DNA of 57,268 nucleotides, from positions 1-57,268 of the forward strand of contig JBKPPF010000041.1 in the NCBI GenBank assembly GCA_046733475.1, given 5' to 3'. Numbering within the stretch: the stretch's first letter is position 1; each line of letters opens with the position of its first letter. A model generated the notes under the pieces. The model ran no database searches and was not told the DNA's origin. It was given only the letters and a program-made list of their open reading frames with translations. The translations under genes were made by a program, and so were the position numbers. This DNA comes from DATEOR01 sp046733475. GTDB taxonomy: Bacteria > Actinomycetota > Thermoleophilia > Gaiellales > Gaiellaceae. Shown piece after piece: positions 7,896 through 16,420 of the stretch.

Positions 7896-8321
7896 ATGAC
7901 GGAGTCGAGTCTGTACGAAAGGCTCGGTGGCGCATTCGCCATCGCAGCAGTGGTTGACCACTTCAGCGAAGCGGTCGTGCATAACCCGATCGTCGGCCAG
8001 GAATCAGAGAACCCCTCACTGCGGGAGTGGCACACCAACAATTTGGGCAGGCTTCCAGGCCTCAAATTCATGCGCACCCTGTGGGTCTGCAACGTTGCCG
8101 GTGGGCCCCAGCAATATGCAGCCACGAAAGAAGGCAGGACTCCTCTTGGCCTGGAAGCAGCCCACCGCGAACTGAAGATCTCTCCCGCCGAGTTCGATGA
8201 AGTCGCGGCCGAACTTGGGCGAACGCTTGACGTCTTCAAGGTGCCCGAGCGGGAAAAGGACGAGGTTCTGAGTGCCTTTGCGGCACACAAGGGCGAGGTG
8301 ACCGAGGGATACTCCCAATAA
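7896..8321 (+). CDS. Truncated hemoglobin, group I-like
   Basis: 141 residues from ATG 7896. It opens with the truncated globin signature SLYERLGGAFAI, AAVVDHFSEAVV. The proximal heme His is probably the one in GLEAAHRELKISPAEFDEV, which fits the F-helix pattern of the family. The insert LREWHTNNLGRLPGLKFMRT and TLWVCNVAGGP suits a heme-pocket variant seen in environmental bacteria. Such proteins bind O2 or NO and detoxify reactive nitrogen. The gene is monocistronic, between a methyltransferase and the recombinase remnant. Confidence 0.82.
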   Translation: MTESSLYERLGGAFAIAAVVDHFSEAVVHNPIVGQESENPSLREWHTNNLGRLPGLKFMRTLWVCNVAGGPQQYAATKEGRTPLGLEAAHRELKISPAEFDEVAAELGRTLDVFKVPEREKDEVLSAFAAHKGEVTEGYSQ

Positions 8322-8357
8322 GGTTGGGAGACCGAACCCATCAACACCGGATGACAG

Positions 8358-9166
8358 GCCTACGAGGCGTGGCGGTCCTCGCGGGTGGACGTGAGCGAGG
8401 CGACCGCCACCTACCAGCGTTCAGCGATCCGCCGCGCTACGCCGCTGCTCGGTCGACGCGTGGACGGAATCACCCCGCCGACGTGGCTGCGCTCGTCGGT
8501 GAGCTCGCCGCGAAGGGCAAGTCTCGCGAGACGATCCGAAAGACGGTGACGGTGCTCGCCATGGTGCTCGATCACGCCGGCATCACCCCGAATCCCGCGC
8601 GCGACCGCGTGCACGTGCGCCTGCCGCGCGAAGATCGCCCGGAGATCGTGTCGCCCGTCGCCGAGCACGTGGAAGCCGTCTACTGGCTGCTCGCGCCCGC
8701 CTACCGCCTGCCGCTACTCGTGCTCGACGCGACCGGCATGCGCGTGGGCGAGCTCGAGGCGCTCACCTGGGGCGACGTCGACGAGCCGCGGGGGCGCTGG
8801 CGCGTCTCGCGCACCGTGGCCAAGACGGGCCGGGCACGCTGGGTGAACGTGGCACCTGTTCTCTTCACGGCCGTGCTCGAGCTCTGCCCGCGCGACGACC
8901 GCCACCCGGATCGGCGCGTGTTCGAGAACGTGACAGCTGATCGGTTGCGAACGGCAATCAGCCGCGCGTGCACCGCCGCCGGCGTGCCCGTGTTCTCGCC
9001 GCACGATCTTCGCCACCGGCGGATAAGCCTGCTCCACCTTGGCGGCGTTCCGTGGGCGACGATCGGGCAGGTTGTCGGCCAACGTGATATCGCCGTGACC
9101 GCGAACACGTACACGCATGTGCTCACCGACGAGCGTGAGCTCGACTACGCGAATCTGCTCGTCTGA
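8358..9166 (+). pseudogene. Tyrosine recombinase (phage-type integrase), frameshifted and 5'-truncated
   Basis: The C-terminal catalytic domain is well kept: first Arg in TGMRVGELEALTWGDV, Lys in AKTGRARWVNV, the HxxR box HDLRHRR, then GQRDIAVTANTYTHVL with the nucleophile Tyr. The N-terminal core-binding region is in another frame: AYEAWRSSRVDVSEATATYQ then GRRVDGITP. It joins to ADVAALVGELAAKGKSRET only if one base is added near 8478. An in-frame stop directly precedes the N-terminal part, so the start is lost. The integrase probably came from an integrated element that has otherwise disappeared. Its box spacing fits phage or ICE integrases, with no integron-specific insert visible. Confidence 0.75.
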
Positions 9167-9570
9167 GCTCGACCACGCTCACGCGGTGCAGACCCCGGTG
9201 CAGACCTCAGCACGTGAAAACCGACGATTAGCAGGGGTGTCTGATCCCAGCTGCGCCCATTCTGGCCCGCATGGTTGCGCCGAACCCGCATGGTTGCGTG
9301 GGTCATCGGCGCCAGGGATGCCGGAAATGCTCGGGGCGTGCCTACCCCCGTGCCTACCTCGGAATGAGGGCGTGCAGATGATCGCCTGCCCTGACTGTGG
9401 CCGCGCCTGGCGGAAAGGGGCTCGACGAAAGAGGCCGGCCGCTCAAGAAGCCGCCACCCTCCCCCGAGGGCCACGGCTGCCGGCGAGACGCCGCAGGCAC
9501 ATGAGTTTCCTGACGATAGACGCGCGCAGGTTGTGGATCGGGCGCATGAGGCGTAGAAAAGAACCAGCCA
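9167..9570. other. Non-coding stretch with short direct repeats downstream of the integrase
   Basis: It holds tandem-like pairs: GGTGCAGACC twice (about 9186-9206), CCCGCATGGTTGCG twice (9266-9279 and 9285-9298), and CGTGCCTACC twice (about 9338-9358). A CPDC zinc-ribbon-like peptide appears in one frame at about 9380 but does not extend. This may be the attachment-site side of the lost element. No gene is supported. Confidence 0.45.
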
Positions 9571-10194
9571 ATGATCCGCGCATTTGTCACGAGTGCCGTC
9601 TTGACCGCCTTCCTGGGCGCCGGGTGCGGGTCGAGCGAGCCCGAGTCGCAGAAGCCCTTGGGCGACTCCGTCGTATCGACCGTCTCGGTGGGTGCGACCA
9701 TGACGACCGCGACGCCTGAGTTGGTCGGACGGTGGGAGCACGTGAACGAATGCCCCCAGCTCACCAAGGCGCTTGCCGAGGAAGGTTTAGAAGCGGTTGC
9801 CCCATCCGTTGCAGGCGACTACTTCCCCAACGCGACATCGAAGCAGCTCGCGAAGAAGCAGGATGTGTGCGAGGGCGCCGAGGGTTTCGTCCATTCCCAC
9901 TTCTTCACGGGGACCGGCGCGTTCGGCTCGCTCACCGAGGATCTCCAACAGGTCGACGAGGGGACGTATGAGATTCTTGATCGTGGCCGCTTTCGGATTG
10001 GGCCCCCCGATCAGGGCGTCGTCTTCCGCTATGAGTTCGACGGCGATGAACTCTCTCTTTCGCCGGTCATAACGCCCGCGATGAGGAATGAGGCGTTAGC
10101 CCATCCGCTCAAGTTCACCGCGGCGGGATGGAGCCTCTCCGTCGCCTATCCCGGCGAGGTGTGGAAGCGCGTTGACTGCAGCGGCTGGTGCTAG
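9571..10194 (+). CDS. Putative lipoprotein of unknown function
   Basis: 207 residues from ATG 9571. The leader MIRAFVTSAVLTAFLGAGCG ends in a lipobox (LGAGC), followed by a Ser/Glu-rich linker. The mature domain begins near LVGRWEHVNECPQLTKAL and carries Cys residues at ECPQ, VCEGAEG and VDCSGWC at the very end, so disulfide bonds outside the membrane are likely. The opening GRWEH and the strand-rich end (GDELSLSPVI, WSLSVAYPGEVWKRV) suggest a small beta barrel. I do not recognise the family. Repeat B copy 4 follows ten bases after the stop. Confidence 0.7.
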   Translation: MIRAFVTSAVLTAFLGAGCGSSEPESQKPLGDSVVSTVSVGATMTTATPELVGRWEHVNECPQLTKALAEEGLEAVAPSVAGDYFPNATSKQLAKKQDVCEGAEGFVHSHFFTGTGAFGSLTEDLQQVDEGTYEILDRGRFRIGPPDQGVVFRYEFDGDELSLSPVITPAMRNEALAHPLKFTAAGWSLSVAYPGEVWKRVDCSGWC

Positions 10195-10203
10195 TTACCC
10201 ACT

Positions 10204-10270
10204 GCCCTCGACAATGGCCGCCGCTGCCCTAAGAAGCTATCGGCTCGGTGGTCGCTCGGCTGCTCGGATC
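10204..10270 (+). repeat. Dispersed intergenic repeat B, copy 4
   Basis: CCTCGACAATGGCCGCCGCT followed by the GGTCGCTCGGCTGCTCGG core. It matches copies 1 and 3 over most of its length. Confidence 0.7.
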
Positions 10271-10324
10271 GAGAGGGGCTTGAGCGGCAAGGGCGAGCTC
10301 GCGTCTCGGCTTCCGGGCCTGTCC

Positions 10325-10744
10325 ATGGGCAACGAGACACGGTTCGACTTTATTGAGGTTGGCGAATACGCCGCGCTTGACGGCTCTCCGAACAATGCGT
10401 TCGTGACCGCACAGGGTTCGGCCTACATGCGCTTCCGACGATCTCTCGACCGCGGGAACGTCACCGAGGCACTGTCGGCGGCTTCTGAGCTCCAGTCCGT
10501 CAGCCTCTCGGAAGCCCTCGAGCTGACGCTGCTGCTCATGGGAGAGGATCAAGACAAGTACGAGCGGGCCGCGTTTCGCTGGCGCTGCCGCTTCGTGATC
10601 GAGACGCCAAAGATCGAGCTGCGGGAGAGCCAAGCAGTCAGATTTCTCTCCCCGGTTGCGTACGAGCGGCATCTACATCGCTTGGGACTAGCTCCGGCGC
10701 CGTATGACACAATCGACTTCGACCTCAACCCAAGGGAGTCCATT
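10325..10744 (+). pseudogene. Longest copy of the RFRR-type helical repeat family, 3'-truncated
   Basis: The frame contains YMRFRRSLDRGNVTEALSAA, then LSEALELTLLLMGEDQDKYE, then RAAFRWRCRFVIETPKIEL and RESQAV. It then switches to unrelated sequence instead of continuing with the family's LLTAIPANTLAAAALAELL tail seen elsewhere. The helices look like a degenerate repeat solenoid; the function is unknown. By chance the frame stays open into the next gene, so a 404-codon fusion frame exists. The strong ribosome site at 10733-10740 argues that the downstream gene is translated on its own. A possible start is ATG 10325. Confidence 0.5.
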
Positions 10745-11386
10745 ATGCGGCAATGGATTGTTGGCCTCGTCGTGCTGATAACAGCACTGATCGCGGCTGT
10801 ACCACTTGCGGGAGCCAGCAGCACAACCTGTACGGGCGAGCTAGCACCGGGCACCTACCACAAGCTCATCGTTCCCCAGGGAGCGGTCTGTGGGACCGAA
10901 GCGGGGCCGGTGACGATCAAGGGCGGCCTCTACGTGAGGGCTGGTGCGACCTTCGTCCTCGGTAGCGAGGAGAACCCCGTCCACACGGGCACGATCAGAG
11001 GCGGCGTTCACGCCATGAACGCGATGTCGGTGCAGATTCACTTCAGCACGATCAGCGGAGGCGTCTACATTAGAGGTGGCTCCGGCCCCTTCGGCGGCCC
11101 CTTCGGCGTCACCTGGAACACGTTGGAGGACAATGTCATCAACGGCTCGGTTTGGATGACGGGTTACAACGGTTTCTGGGAAGGCTTCTTCCGCAACAAC
11201 GTCCACGGTTCCGTCAACTACAACGACAACACGTTGGTCGACCCGGACGGGAACGAAGTCCAATCGAACACGATCCACGGAAACCTGAACTGCTCCGGCA
11301 ACGATCCGGCGCCGCAGCAGGGCGATTCAGAAGGTTCTCCGAACGTCGTCACCGGTCGAAAGACCGGGCAGTGCGTGGGCGTTTGA
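10745..11386 (+). CDS. Secreted protein with parallel beta-helix-like repeats
   Basis: 213 residues from ATG 10745, preceded by AAGGGAG. A signal peptide is clear (MRQWIVGLVVLITALIAAVP, cleavage near AGAS). The mature chain is rich in short strand-turn units with Asn, Gly and Thr: LAPGTYHKLIVPQGAVC, VTIKGGLYVRAGATFVLG, TIRGGVHAMNAMSVQIHF, STISGGVYIRGG, NTLEDNVINGSVWMTG. This periodicity suits a small right-handed beta helix. Two Cys near the ends (TCTGEL, LNCSGND) may bridge. It probably acts at the cell surface; the ligand is unknown. An inverted repeat downstream may end transcription. Confidence 0.75.
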   Translation: MRQWIVGLVVLITALIAAVPLAGASSTTCTGELAPGTYHKLIVPQGAVCGTEAGPVTIKGGLYVRAGATFVLGSEENPVHTGTIRGGVHAMNAMSVQIHFSTISGGVYIRGGSGPFGGPFGVTWNTLEDNVINGSVWMTGYNGFWEGFFRNNVHGSVNYNDNTLVDPDGNEVQSNTIHGNLNCSGNDPAPQQGDSEGSPNVVTGRKTGQCVGV

Positions 11387-11450
11387 GACTTACTCGCCCG
11401 GGCGCCGGCAAGCCTGATTTTCGCCGTGTGCCCGGGGCGACGCGCCCCGC

Positions 11451-11477
11451 GCCCTTTGACGCGGCCCGTCAAAGGGC
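11451..11477. terminator. Perfect inverted repeat, probable terminator
   Basis: An 11-bp stem GCCCTTTGACG / CGTCAAAGGGC with a five-base loop. It lies between the convergent genes ending at 11386 and 11625. There is no T run, so the strand of action is unclear. Confidence 0.55.
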
Positions 11478-11532
11478 GGTTGTTCGACGAGGCGTCACGG
11501 GTGTTTTTCTGACTACTTGTCCACTGCGCGAT

Positions 11533-11596
11533 GAACCGCTCGCCGAAGGCGCTCCTCCGCGCCGTCGTCGCTCGGCTAATCGAGTGCGAGCCCTAG
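11533..11596 (+). repeat. Dispersed intergenic repeat B, copy 5
   Basis: It contains GCTCCTCCGCGCCGTCGTCG then CTCGGCTAAT, and reads LLRAVVARLI in the frame used by the other copies. Confidence 0.7.
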
Positions 11597-11624
11597 GCTT
11601 CGTCCGAAATGGCAGGTCGGGAAC

Positions 11625-12950
11625 TTACTCGTGTGTCAAGCGTGCTCTTTCGGCGGAAGGCGGAAGACCAGTGCCGTCGATTGAACTTGCTGCCGCACCA
11701 ATACCCTCTCGGTCCTCAAACAGCGCGAGCTCAACGTCTCGCTCGTCTTCCAGGAACTCCTGCGCGTTCGTCGAGAGGAGATCGAGCTGAAAGTCGAGGA
11801 CCCCGACTCGCTCGGGAAGCGCGACCGACTTGAGATCTATGAGAGCTGCCTTTAACCGGCGCGTAACCGGAGGCGAGCCTCTCCCGGCTAAACGGATCTC
11901 GTCGAAGGCGAGATGGACATACGCCTCCCAGCTCATGGTTCGGATCGTGAGTCGGACTTTCCCCGCCTCGTCGTGGTGCTTACCGTCCGGAAAGGGCCTG
12001 CGTGCAAGCTGCCTGAGGATGTCGTGCAATCGGTCGATCGCTTGCGTGGCGGTGGTGGGGTCTTGAAAAGGAGAATCCGCAAGCGAGCGTTCCGCAATGT
12101 CTACGAGGAGTCGAACGCCGTACGCGACGTCCTCGTCGAGTGTGGGCTCCAAGCTGAGGATCAGAGCATCGTGCAGCCGATCCTCGTCCAAGGCGGTGAA
12201 GTCGCCGTGCACCCGGAAAAGCGGGCTGTCCGCGGGAACGAACTCACCCAGGGCGGGGACAAGCTCCAGCAGGCAGTCCGCACGGCGTGCCTCCTCGACG
12301 AGCTGCTCCCGACCAATCCCCGTCACCACCCCGGACTTCCTCGCTCTCACAATGGGAAGAGAGCCCAGGTGAGTGTTCAAGGCCGGCCCCTTGTCTGCAA
12401 ATTGCTGGTCGAGGAGTGTGCGTGTCTCGTCCCCCACGAGTTCGACCAGTGCCGAAACACGGAGTGCCTGGCCGATGTGGTGCACATACACGACGAGGAC
12501 AGCAATGCTCACGAGAACAAGGACGAACGCCGTCACGAGTGCGATTCCTGGGACGTGGCCCGTGCCGTCGCCGTTGATGGTCACCTCGCGGAGCGCGAGG
12601 ATGGCGTGAACGAAGGTCGCAACAAAAAGGCCGATCGCGACTTGGCTCGGCTTGTCACGCAGGATGCGCTGAACGATGCGAGGAGAAAACTGGCCCATGG
12701 CCAGCTGGACGACGACCATCGTGATCGTAAGAACGAGTGCGGTCAGGCTGACCATCGAGGCGGCGACGGTCGAGAGGATGAACGCCGCTGCATCTGGACC
12801 GCCGACTACGTCGCTTGGAAGCGCCTGGTAGTCGAAGTAGCGGTCAACCGCGATTGTCCCAAATGAAAGAGCCGCTCCGGCGAGTACGCAGAGCACGGGA
12901 ACGAACCAGAGGCTCGACTCGAGGTGGATGAGAAGCTTCTTGCGCCTCAT
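11625..12950 (-). CDS. DUF2254 family membrane protein
   Basis: 441 residues from ATG 12950. Two membrane segments lie near the start (SLWFVPVLCVLAGAALSFG; AAFILSTVAASMVSLTALVL, TITMVVVQLAMGQFSPRIV) and two more follow (VAIGLFVATFVHAILAL; IALVTAFVLVLVSIAVLVVY, VHHIGQALRVSALVE). A long soluble C-terminal region (about residues 185-441) carries EAYVHLAFDEIRLAGRG and DFQLDLLS motifs. The motif QFSPRIVQRIL is the hallmark of DUF2254. The family is widespread and uncharacterised; the topology suggests a membrane-anchored cytosolic domain. It is monocistronic and convergent with the beta-helix gene. The full length argues that it is functional despite the eroded surroundings. Confidence 0.85.
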   Translation of the reverse strand: MRRKKLLIHLESSLWFVPVLCVLAGAALSFGTIAVDRYFDYQALPSDVVGGPDAAAFILSTVAASMVSLTALVLTITMVVVQLAMGQFSPRIVQRILRDKPSQVAIGLFVATFVHAILALREVTINGDGTGHVPGIALVTAFVLVLVSIAVLVVYVHHIGQALRVSALVELVGDETRTLLDQQFADKGPALNTHLGSLPIVRARKSGVVTGIGREQLVEEARRADCLLELVPALGEFVPADSPLFRVHGDFTALDEDRLHDALILSLEPTLDEDVAYGVRLLVDIAERSLADSPFQDPTTATQAIDRLHDILRQLARRPFPDGKHHDEAGKVRLTIRTMSWEAYVHLAFDEIRLAGRGSPPVTRRLKAALIDLKSVALPERVGVLDFQLDLLSTNAQEFLEDERDVELALFEDREGIGAAASSIDGTGLPPSAERARLTHE

Positions 12951-13371
12951 GGAGCTTTCTCGGTTACCCGGGTGAAGGGCGCGGTGAACCTGAAGGGCAC
13001 TTGTGGGTGGACGGGTTAGAGCCCGTTGGCGTCCCCGCGGGAGGGGCGTAAAGCCCGGATGGGTGCATTACGTATTCAGCCGAGTCTCGCCCACGACTGC
13101 CGTTCGCACGGAAGCTTCGACGCCCCTCGTCGTCGCTCGGCTGCTCGGGCGGAAGCCTGGATAGAGGCACCGGAAGTGGTCATAGAGGTGCCTTGGAAAT
13201 AGGCCATAAGGCCCATTGAAGCCCTCACGGCAAAAAGAGTAGGTTCGGAAACCTCAGCGGTGGCCTGAGGCTGGGGCCTGATCAGGTCGCCTCCTCTGCG
13301 ATCGGGCGTCGAGTCTTTTGACCCTCGGCGTGCCTTCCCAGAGGGACAAACGACCCAAGGAGGTACGTCCC
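12951..13371. other. Intergenic region upstream of the gene at 13372
   Basis: It holds repeat B copy 6 (13111-13158) and a small hairpin CCTCAG/CTGAGG (13252-13270). It must also contain the divergent promoters of the flanking genes, but I cannot place -35/-10 boxes with confidence. Confidence 0.5.
13111..13158 (+). repeat. Dispersed intergenic repeat B, copy 6
   Basis: It contains the exact core CGTCGCTCGGCTGCTCGGGC and the following GGAAGCC shared with copy 1. The 5' half is missing. Confidence 0.75.
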
Positions 13372-14139
13372 ATGCTGAGGAGATTCTTTTTCGTATTTCT
13401 CGTAGCCGTCGCGATCTCGGTCGCCGTGTCGTCTGTGGCACAGGCCGACGGTGGTGCTCCGGCCGTCAATGTCCAGCAGGCTGCCGGTACGAGCGCGGCT
13501 GCCATCCAATCGGCCGTCGACGCCTATCGCGCCGACCTGGGCGCGCTCAATCCCAACGTGGCTGGCTCCTTCGGATCGGGGCGGCGTGAAATCAACTGGG
13601 ATGGCGTGCCGGACGCGTTTGCCGCGCCGAACCTCATGCCAGCAGACTTCTTCAACGTGAACTCGCCGCGCGGTGCGGTCTTTGCCACGGCCGGGTCGGG
13701 CTTCCAGGTCAGCGCCAACGCCGGGGTAGCGCCGATCGAGTTCGACAACATCAACCCGACCTACTCGAGCTTGTTCACCATCTTCAGCCCGCAGCGGCTC
13801 TTCACCGCGCTTGGCAGCAAGAGGCTCACCGTTCAGTTCTTCGTGCCTGGCACGACGACGCCGGCAACCTCGAGCGGCTTCGGCGCTGTGTTCACTGACG
13901 TGGATCGGCCGGGGACGAAGATCGTCTACTTCGACGCCATGGGCTCCAGGCTGGCGAGGTTCGACGTTCCGATCAGCCCGGGCAGCGAGACGCTGTCGTT
14001 CCTCGGCGTCCGCTTTCTCGATGACCGAGTGGCCATGGTGAGGATCATTAGTGGTAAGACCAGGCTCGGTCCGAACGAGGCGCCAGGCCGGGACTTGGTG
14101 GCCATGGACGACTTCATCTACGGCGAGCCGATCCCGTAG
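13372..14139 (+). CDS. Secreted protein of unknown function
   Basis: 255 residues from ATG 13372, with an ideal AAGGAGGT ribosome site, the strongest in the left half. The signal peptide (MLRRFFFVFLVAVAISVAVS, cleavage after AQA) is followed by SVDAYRADLGALN and a conserved-looking block: FGSGRREINWDGVPDAFAAP, DFFNVNSPRGAVF, FQVSA. The C-terminal half (RLTVQFFVPGTTTP, SGFGAVFTDVD, LSFLGVRFLDDRVAMVRIIS, AMDDFIYGEP) has the look of a jelly-roll extracellular domain with an Asp-rich end. The family occurs as a secreted protein in environmental genomes, but I cannot name a function. The 15-bp stem just downstream ends the unit, so it is monocistronic and probably well expressed. Confidence 0.8.
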   Translation: MLRRFFFVFLVAVAISVAVSSVAQADGGAPAVNVQQAAGTSAAAIQSAVDAYRADLGALNPNVAGSFGSGRREINWDGVPDAFAAPNLMPADFFNVNSPRGAVFATAGSGFQVSANAGVAPIEFDNINPTYSSLFTIFSPQRLFTALGSKRLTVQFFVPGTTTPATSSGFGAVFTDVDRPGTKIVYFDAMGSRLARFDVPISPGSETLSFLGVRFLDDRVAMVRIISGKTRLGPNEAPGRDLVAMDDFIYGEPIP

Positions 14140-14153
14140 TCTGACCGCAGGCC

Positions 14154-14189
14154 GTGGCACGGGGCTCCAGACATGGAGCCCCGTGCCAC
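14154..14189 (+). terminator. Strong intrinsic-type hairpin
   Basis: A perfect 15-bp stem GTGGCACGGGGCTCC / GGAGCCCCGTGCCAC with a six-base loop, 15 bases after the stop of the secreted-protein gene. No clear T run follows. Confidence 0.75.
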
Positions 14190-14479
14190 CGTGCCACCTT
14201 GGTTCTGGGCCGTTCGTGATTCGAGCTCCAGAGAGCTCAAGGGACATTCCTGAACCTGACCCAGGGGACGGCAGTTGGCGGTCATGCATCGAGTCGGAGC
14301 ACGACCTCGTCGGTCTCCTCATTGCGCCCATGGGCGAACTCGCACAACGTCGCGGGGGTTTTCCTCGCGGCGCGGGTGCTAGCGGTACAAACCGCTTCCT
14401 TTAGGTCGGCGGCTCTTGGTTACTAACGCGCGCGCAACGGACCCGGTTGACCGGCCTGTATCCCGGGTAAGCGAACGCC
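14190..14479. other. Intergenic, nothing recognised
   Basis: I see no repeat copy, hairpin or supported frame here. Confidence 0.5.
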
Positions 14480-14974
14480 GTGCCGAGTTGGCTTTGGGTA
14501 ATCGTCGTGACGGGTCTTTTGGTGCTGCTCGTGCTCGTCGTATGGGCGGCGATGAAGGGACGCGAAAAGCAGCAGGAGCGAAAGCGCCGTGAAGCCGAGC
14601 GGCTGCGCATCGAGGCTGAACGAACCCTGGCGGGCGCACAACAAGCTGAGGAGAGTGCACAACGAGCCGCGGAGCAAAGTCGTGCCGAACGCACGGAGGC
14701 CCAGCGATTGCGACGGGAGGCAGAGGCTCGGCAAGCGCGGGCGGAAGAACTCAGCGAGATCTCCGAGGATGAGTCGCAGCGGGCTCGCGAGCAGCGAACC
14801 GTTGCTGAGAAGACTGTGCGCAAAGCTCAGTCCGTTGATCCCCATGCCGACGCCTTGGACGACGACTTCGATCTCGAGGAAGTGTTGGGCAGCGAAAAGG
14901 AGCTGCCGGGAGATCGGCGATCCGAACCTCTGTCCGATGATTCTGATCAGCGGGAGGACGTCTCCGCCAGCTAG
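14480..14974 (+). CDS. Membrane-anchored coiled-coil protein
   Basis: 164 residues from GTG 14480. One N-terminal membrane helix (PSWLWVIVVTGLLVLLVLVV, residues about 2-24) is followed by a long, uninterrupted Arg/Glu/Ala-rich coiled coil (ERKRREAERLRIEAERTLAG, EESAQRAAEQSRAERTEAQR) to about residue 115. The tail is acidic (DDDFDLEEVLGSEKEL). The likely topology is a short outside end and a cytosolic coil, which suits a scaffold or envelope-associated protein. I do not recognise the family. The gene stands alone, with no clear ribosome site. Confidence 0.65.
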   Translation: MPSWLWVIVVTGLLVLLVLVVWAAMKGREKQQERKRREAERLRIEAERTLAGAQQAEESAQRAAEQSRAERTEAQRLRREAEARQARAEELSEISEDESQRAREQRTVAEKTVRKAQSVDPHADALDDDFDLEEVLGSEKELPGDRRSEPLSDDSDQREDVSAS

Positions 14975-14979
14975 CGAGA

Positions 14980-15023
14980 GTCCGGTCGAGCTCCGTCGTC
15001 GCTCGGCTGCTCAGGAGGAAGCC
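14980..15023 (+). repeat. Dispersed intergenic repeat B, copy 7
   Basis: CTCCGTCGTCGCTCGGCTGC followed by TCAGGAGGAAGCC. The 3' half of the element is kept; it starts a few bases after the stop at 14974. Confidence 0.7.
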
Positions 15024-15480
15024 AAACCAGTAACGCCAGGGCTCGTCCTGCCGATCTAAGGAAGGCGGGGTCGACCGCCCGCGTTGCTCAACGGGACGTG
15101 ACGCGGGAATCGCCCAGCACGATCGGGGGAACGGCCGGTCGGCCCCGCACTTTCGACGCTAAGCGGAAGGGAAGCCGGGGCGCGAACGCTCGGTGCCTGC
15201 GGCTGAACCGTAGCGCTCTACTCGGGAGAGGGAGATTGCCCCGGCTCCTCTAGTGATCGGCTTCGAGAGCCATACCTGGGATCAGGTCGACGAACCGGAC
15301 CCGCAGCACTGACTGGGTCGAGGGAGTGCCAACCGCGCGGGCCTCGACCAGTCGGGCGAGCTTCACGCGCGGCCCGCAGCTCGAGCGTGGTGGCGGAGAG
15401 TCGGTGGCGAGGGAGTCCCGCTCGCCTTCACCAAATCAGGCATACCACTCCCCCAACCGCTCGGCGGAGCCGAAGAGAAG
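15024..15480. other. Intergenic stretch with one repeat C copy
   Basis: Besides repeat C at 15067-15146 there is no supported gene. An open frame across 15326-15694 has poor composition and runs into the shadow of the minus-strand gene. Confidence 0.5.
15067..15146. repeat. Dispersed repeat C, copy 2 (diverged)
   Basis: It shares both ends (GGGGTCGACCG and CGGTCGGCCCCG) and the central CGCGGGAATCG / GATCGGGG blocks with the copy at 5492. The middle differs more. Confidence 0.5.
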
Positions 15481-15510
15481 CCAGATGGGCCGTGGCGCCG
15501 GCCCATCTGG
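15481..15510 (-). terminator. Hairpin terminator of the minus-strand gene at 15518
   Basis: CCAGATGGGCC / GGCCCATCTGG, an 11-bp perfect stem with an eight-base loop, seven bases past the stop. Flanking AGGCATAC / GTATGCCT arms could extend it. Confidence 0.75.
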
Positions 15511-15517
15511 AGTATGC

Positions 15518-16420
15518 CTAGGCGAGTCCGGGCTCTCGCTTGCGCCGAAGCGCAAAGGCGGCCGCTGCGATCGTGAGCATTGCTCCTCCCGCGATCGCCA
15601 CCGCTGCACCCGTGCTGGGGGCAGAGATGGTTGCCCCACCGCCTCCGACTTCCGCCGGTCCGCGCTGCGCGCGAACGTTCTCGATCCCGGTTGAGGGATC
15701 AGGGACCGCCGTGCCACCGACACGAACAGCCTCGATCCCCGCCGCGGGATCAGGTGCTTCCGCCGGCGGTGGCTGAGACGCACGGATGTTCTCGATCCCG
15801 CGCGGCTCGGCCTGCGATACGCCCGGGCCTGTGGGCATCGCCCCCGGATCACGACGCAGCGTGGCCGACGAGTCGTCAGCGGCTGCGTAGTCGGAGGGCA
15901 TCGCCCGCGGCATCTGGCCCTCCGAGGCGGCGTAGTCGGACGCCGTTGGACGAGGCATGCCGTACTGTCCCGACCTATCGACCGACGCCTGCACGGTCGG
16001 GAAGTCGCTCTGGAAGGGGACGTAGGCCGAACCGGCCTGCCCTGCCCCTTGCTGATCGACCGCCGCCCCGGCCATGCCCGCCCCGCCAGCGGCGGCGGTG
16101 ACGAGGATGGCGAACGCCGCCCCCGCCTCCCGCAGCCCGTGTGCCTCGACGTCTTCGTCGAAGGCACCCGCGAGCGTTTGGGCATCGAGCGCGACGAGCA
16201 CCCGCTCGCCCTCCTGCATGGCGAGCGCTTCGAGCGCCTGCCGATCGACGGAGAGGATGATGCGACGCTCTTCGCGCTGCCCGTTTGTGCGCACGAGGTC
16301 GAGAATGAGGTCGGCCCCTTCGTCTTGCAAGGCCTCCTCAACGCTCGCGCGCGGCACCGCCACGGCGAGGGGTGACTCGACCCCGTCGGCCAGGCGTGCC
16401 TTTGCGCTGACTTCGTCCAT
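15518..16420 (-). CDS. C-terminally membrane-anchored protein with low-complexity Pro/Asp region
   Basis: 300 residues from ATG 16420, preceded by AAGGAGA. The N-terminal 110 residues form a soluble domain (LILDLVRTNGQREERRII, ERVLVALDAQTLAGAFDE). A Gly/Ala-rich segment and a low-complexity stalk with repeated tyrosine motifs follow (YVPFQSDFP, SDYAASEG, SDYAAADD, and repeated GIENIRA, GIEAVRV, GIENVRA units). The end is a hydrophobic helix plus basic tail (AAVAIAGGAMLTIAAAAFAL, RRKREPG), as in cell-surface anchors. No sortase LPxTG motif is present. Its minus-strand neighbour at 16837 shares the xFxSDFP motif and anchor layout, so the two probably act together at the surface. Function unknown. 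Confidence 0.72.
   Translation of the reverse strand: MDEVSAKARLADGVESPLAVAVPRASVEEALQDEGADLILDLVRTNGQREERRIILSVDRQALEALAMQEGERVLVALDAQTLAGAFDEDVEAHGLREAGAAFAILVTAAAGGAGMAGAAVDQQGAGQAGSAYVPFQSDFPTVQASVDRSGQYGMPRPTASDYAASEGQMPRAMPSDYAAADDSSATLRRDPGAMPTGPGVSQAEPRGIENIRASQPPPAEAPDPAAGIEAVRVGGTAVPDPSTGIENVRAQRGPAEVGGGGATISAPSTGAAVAIAGGAMLTIAAAAFALRRKREPGLA

Noticed and set aside
9376..9570. A zinc-ribbon gene starting MIACPDCGRAW
   Set aside because: Only the first dozen residues look protein-like; the rest is Arg/Pro-rich and without a ribosome site.
10214..11386. One 404-residue protein fusing the RFRR-family piece to the beta-helix protein
   Set aside because: A strong ribosome site and signal peptide mark an independent start at 10745. 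The upstream part is a truncated family copy whose frame is open by chance.
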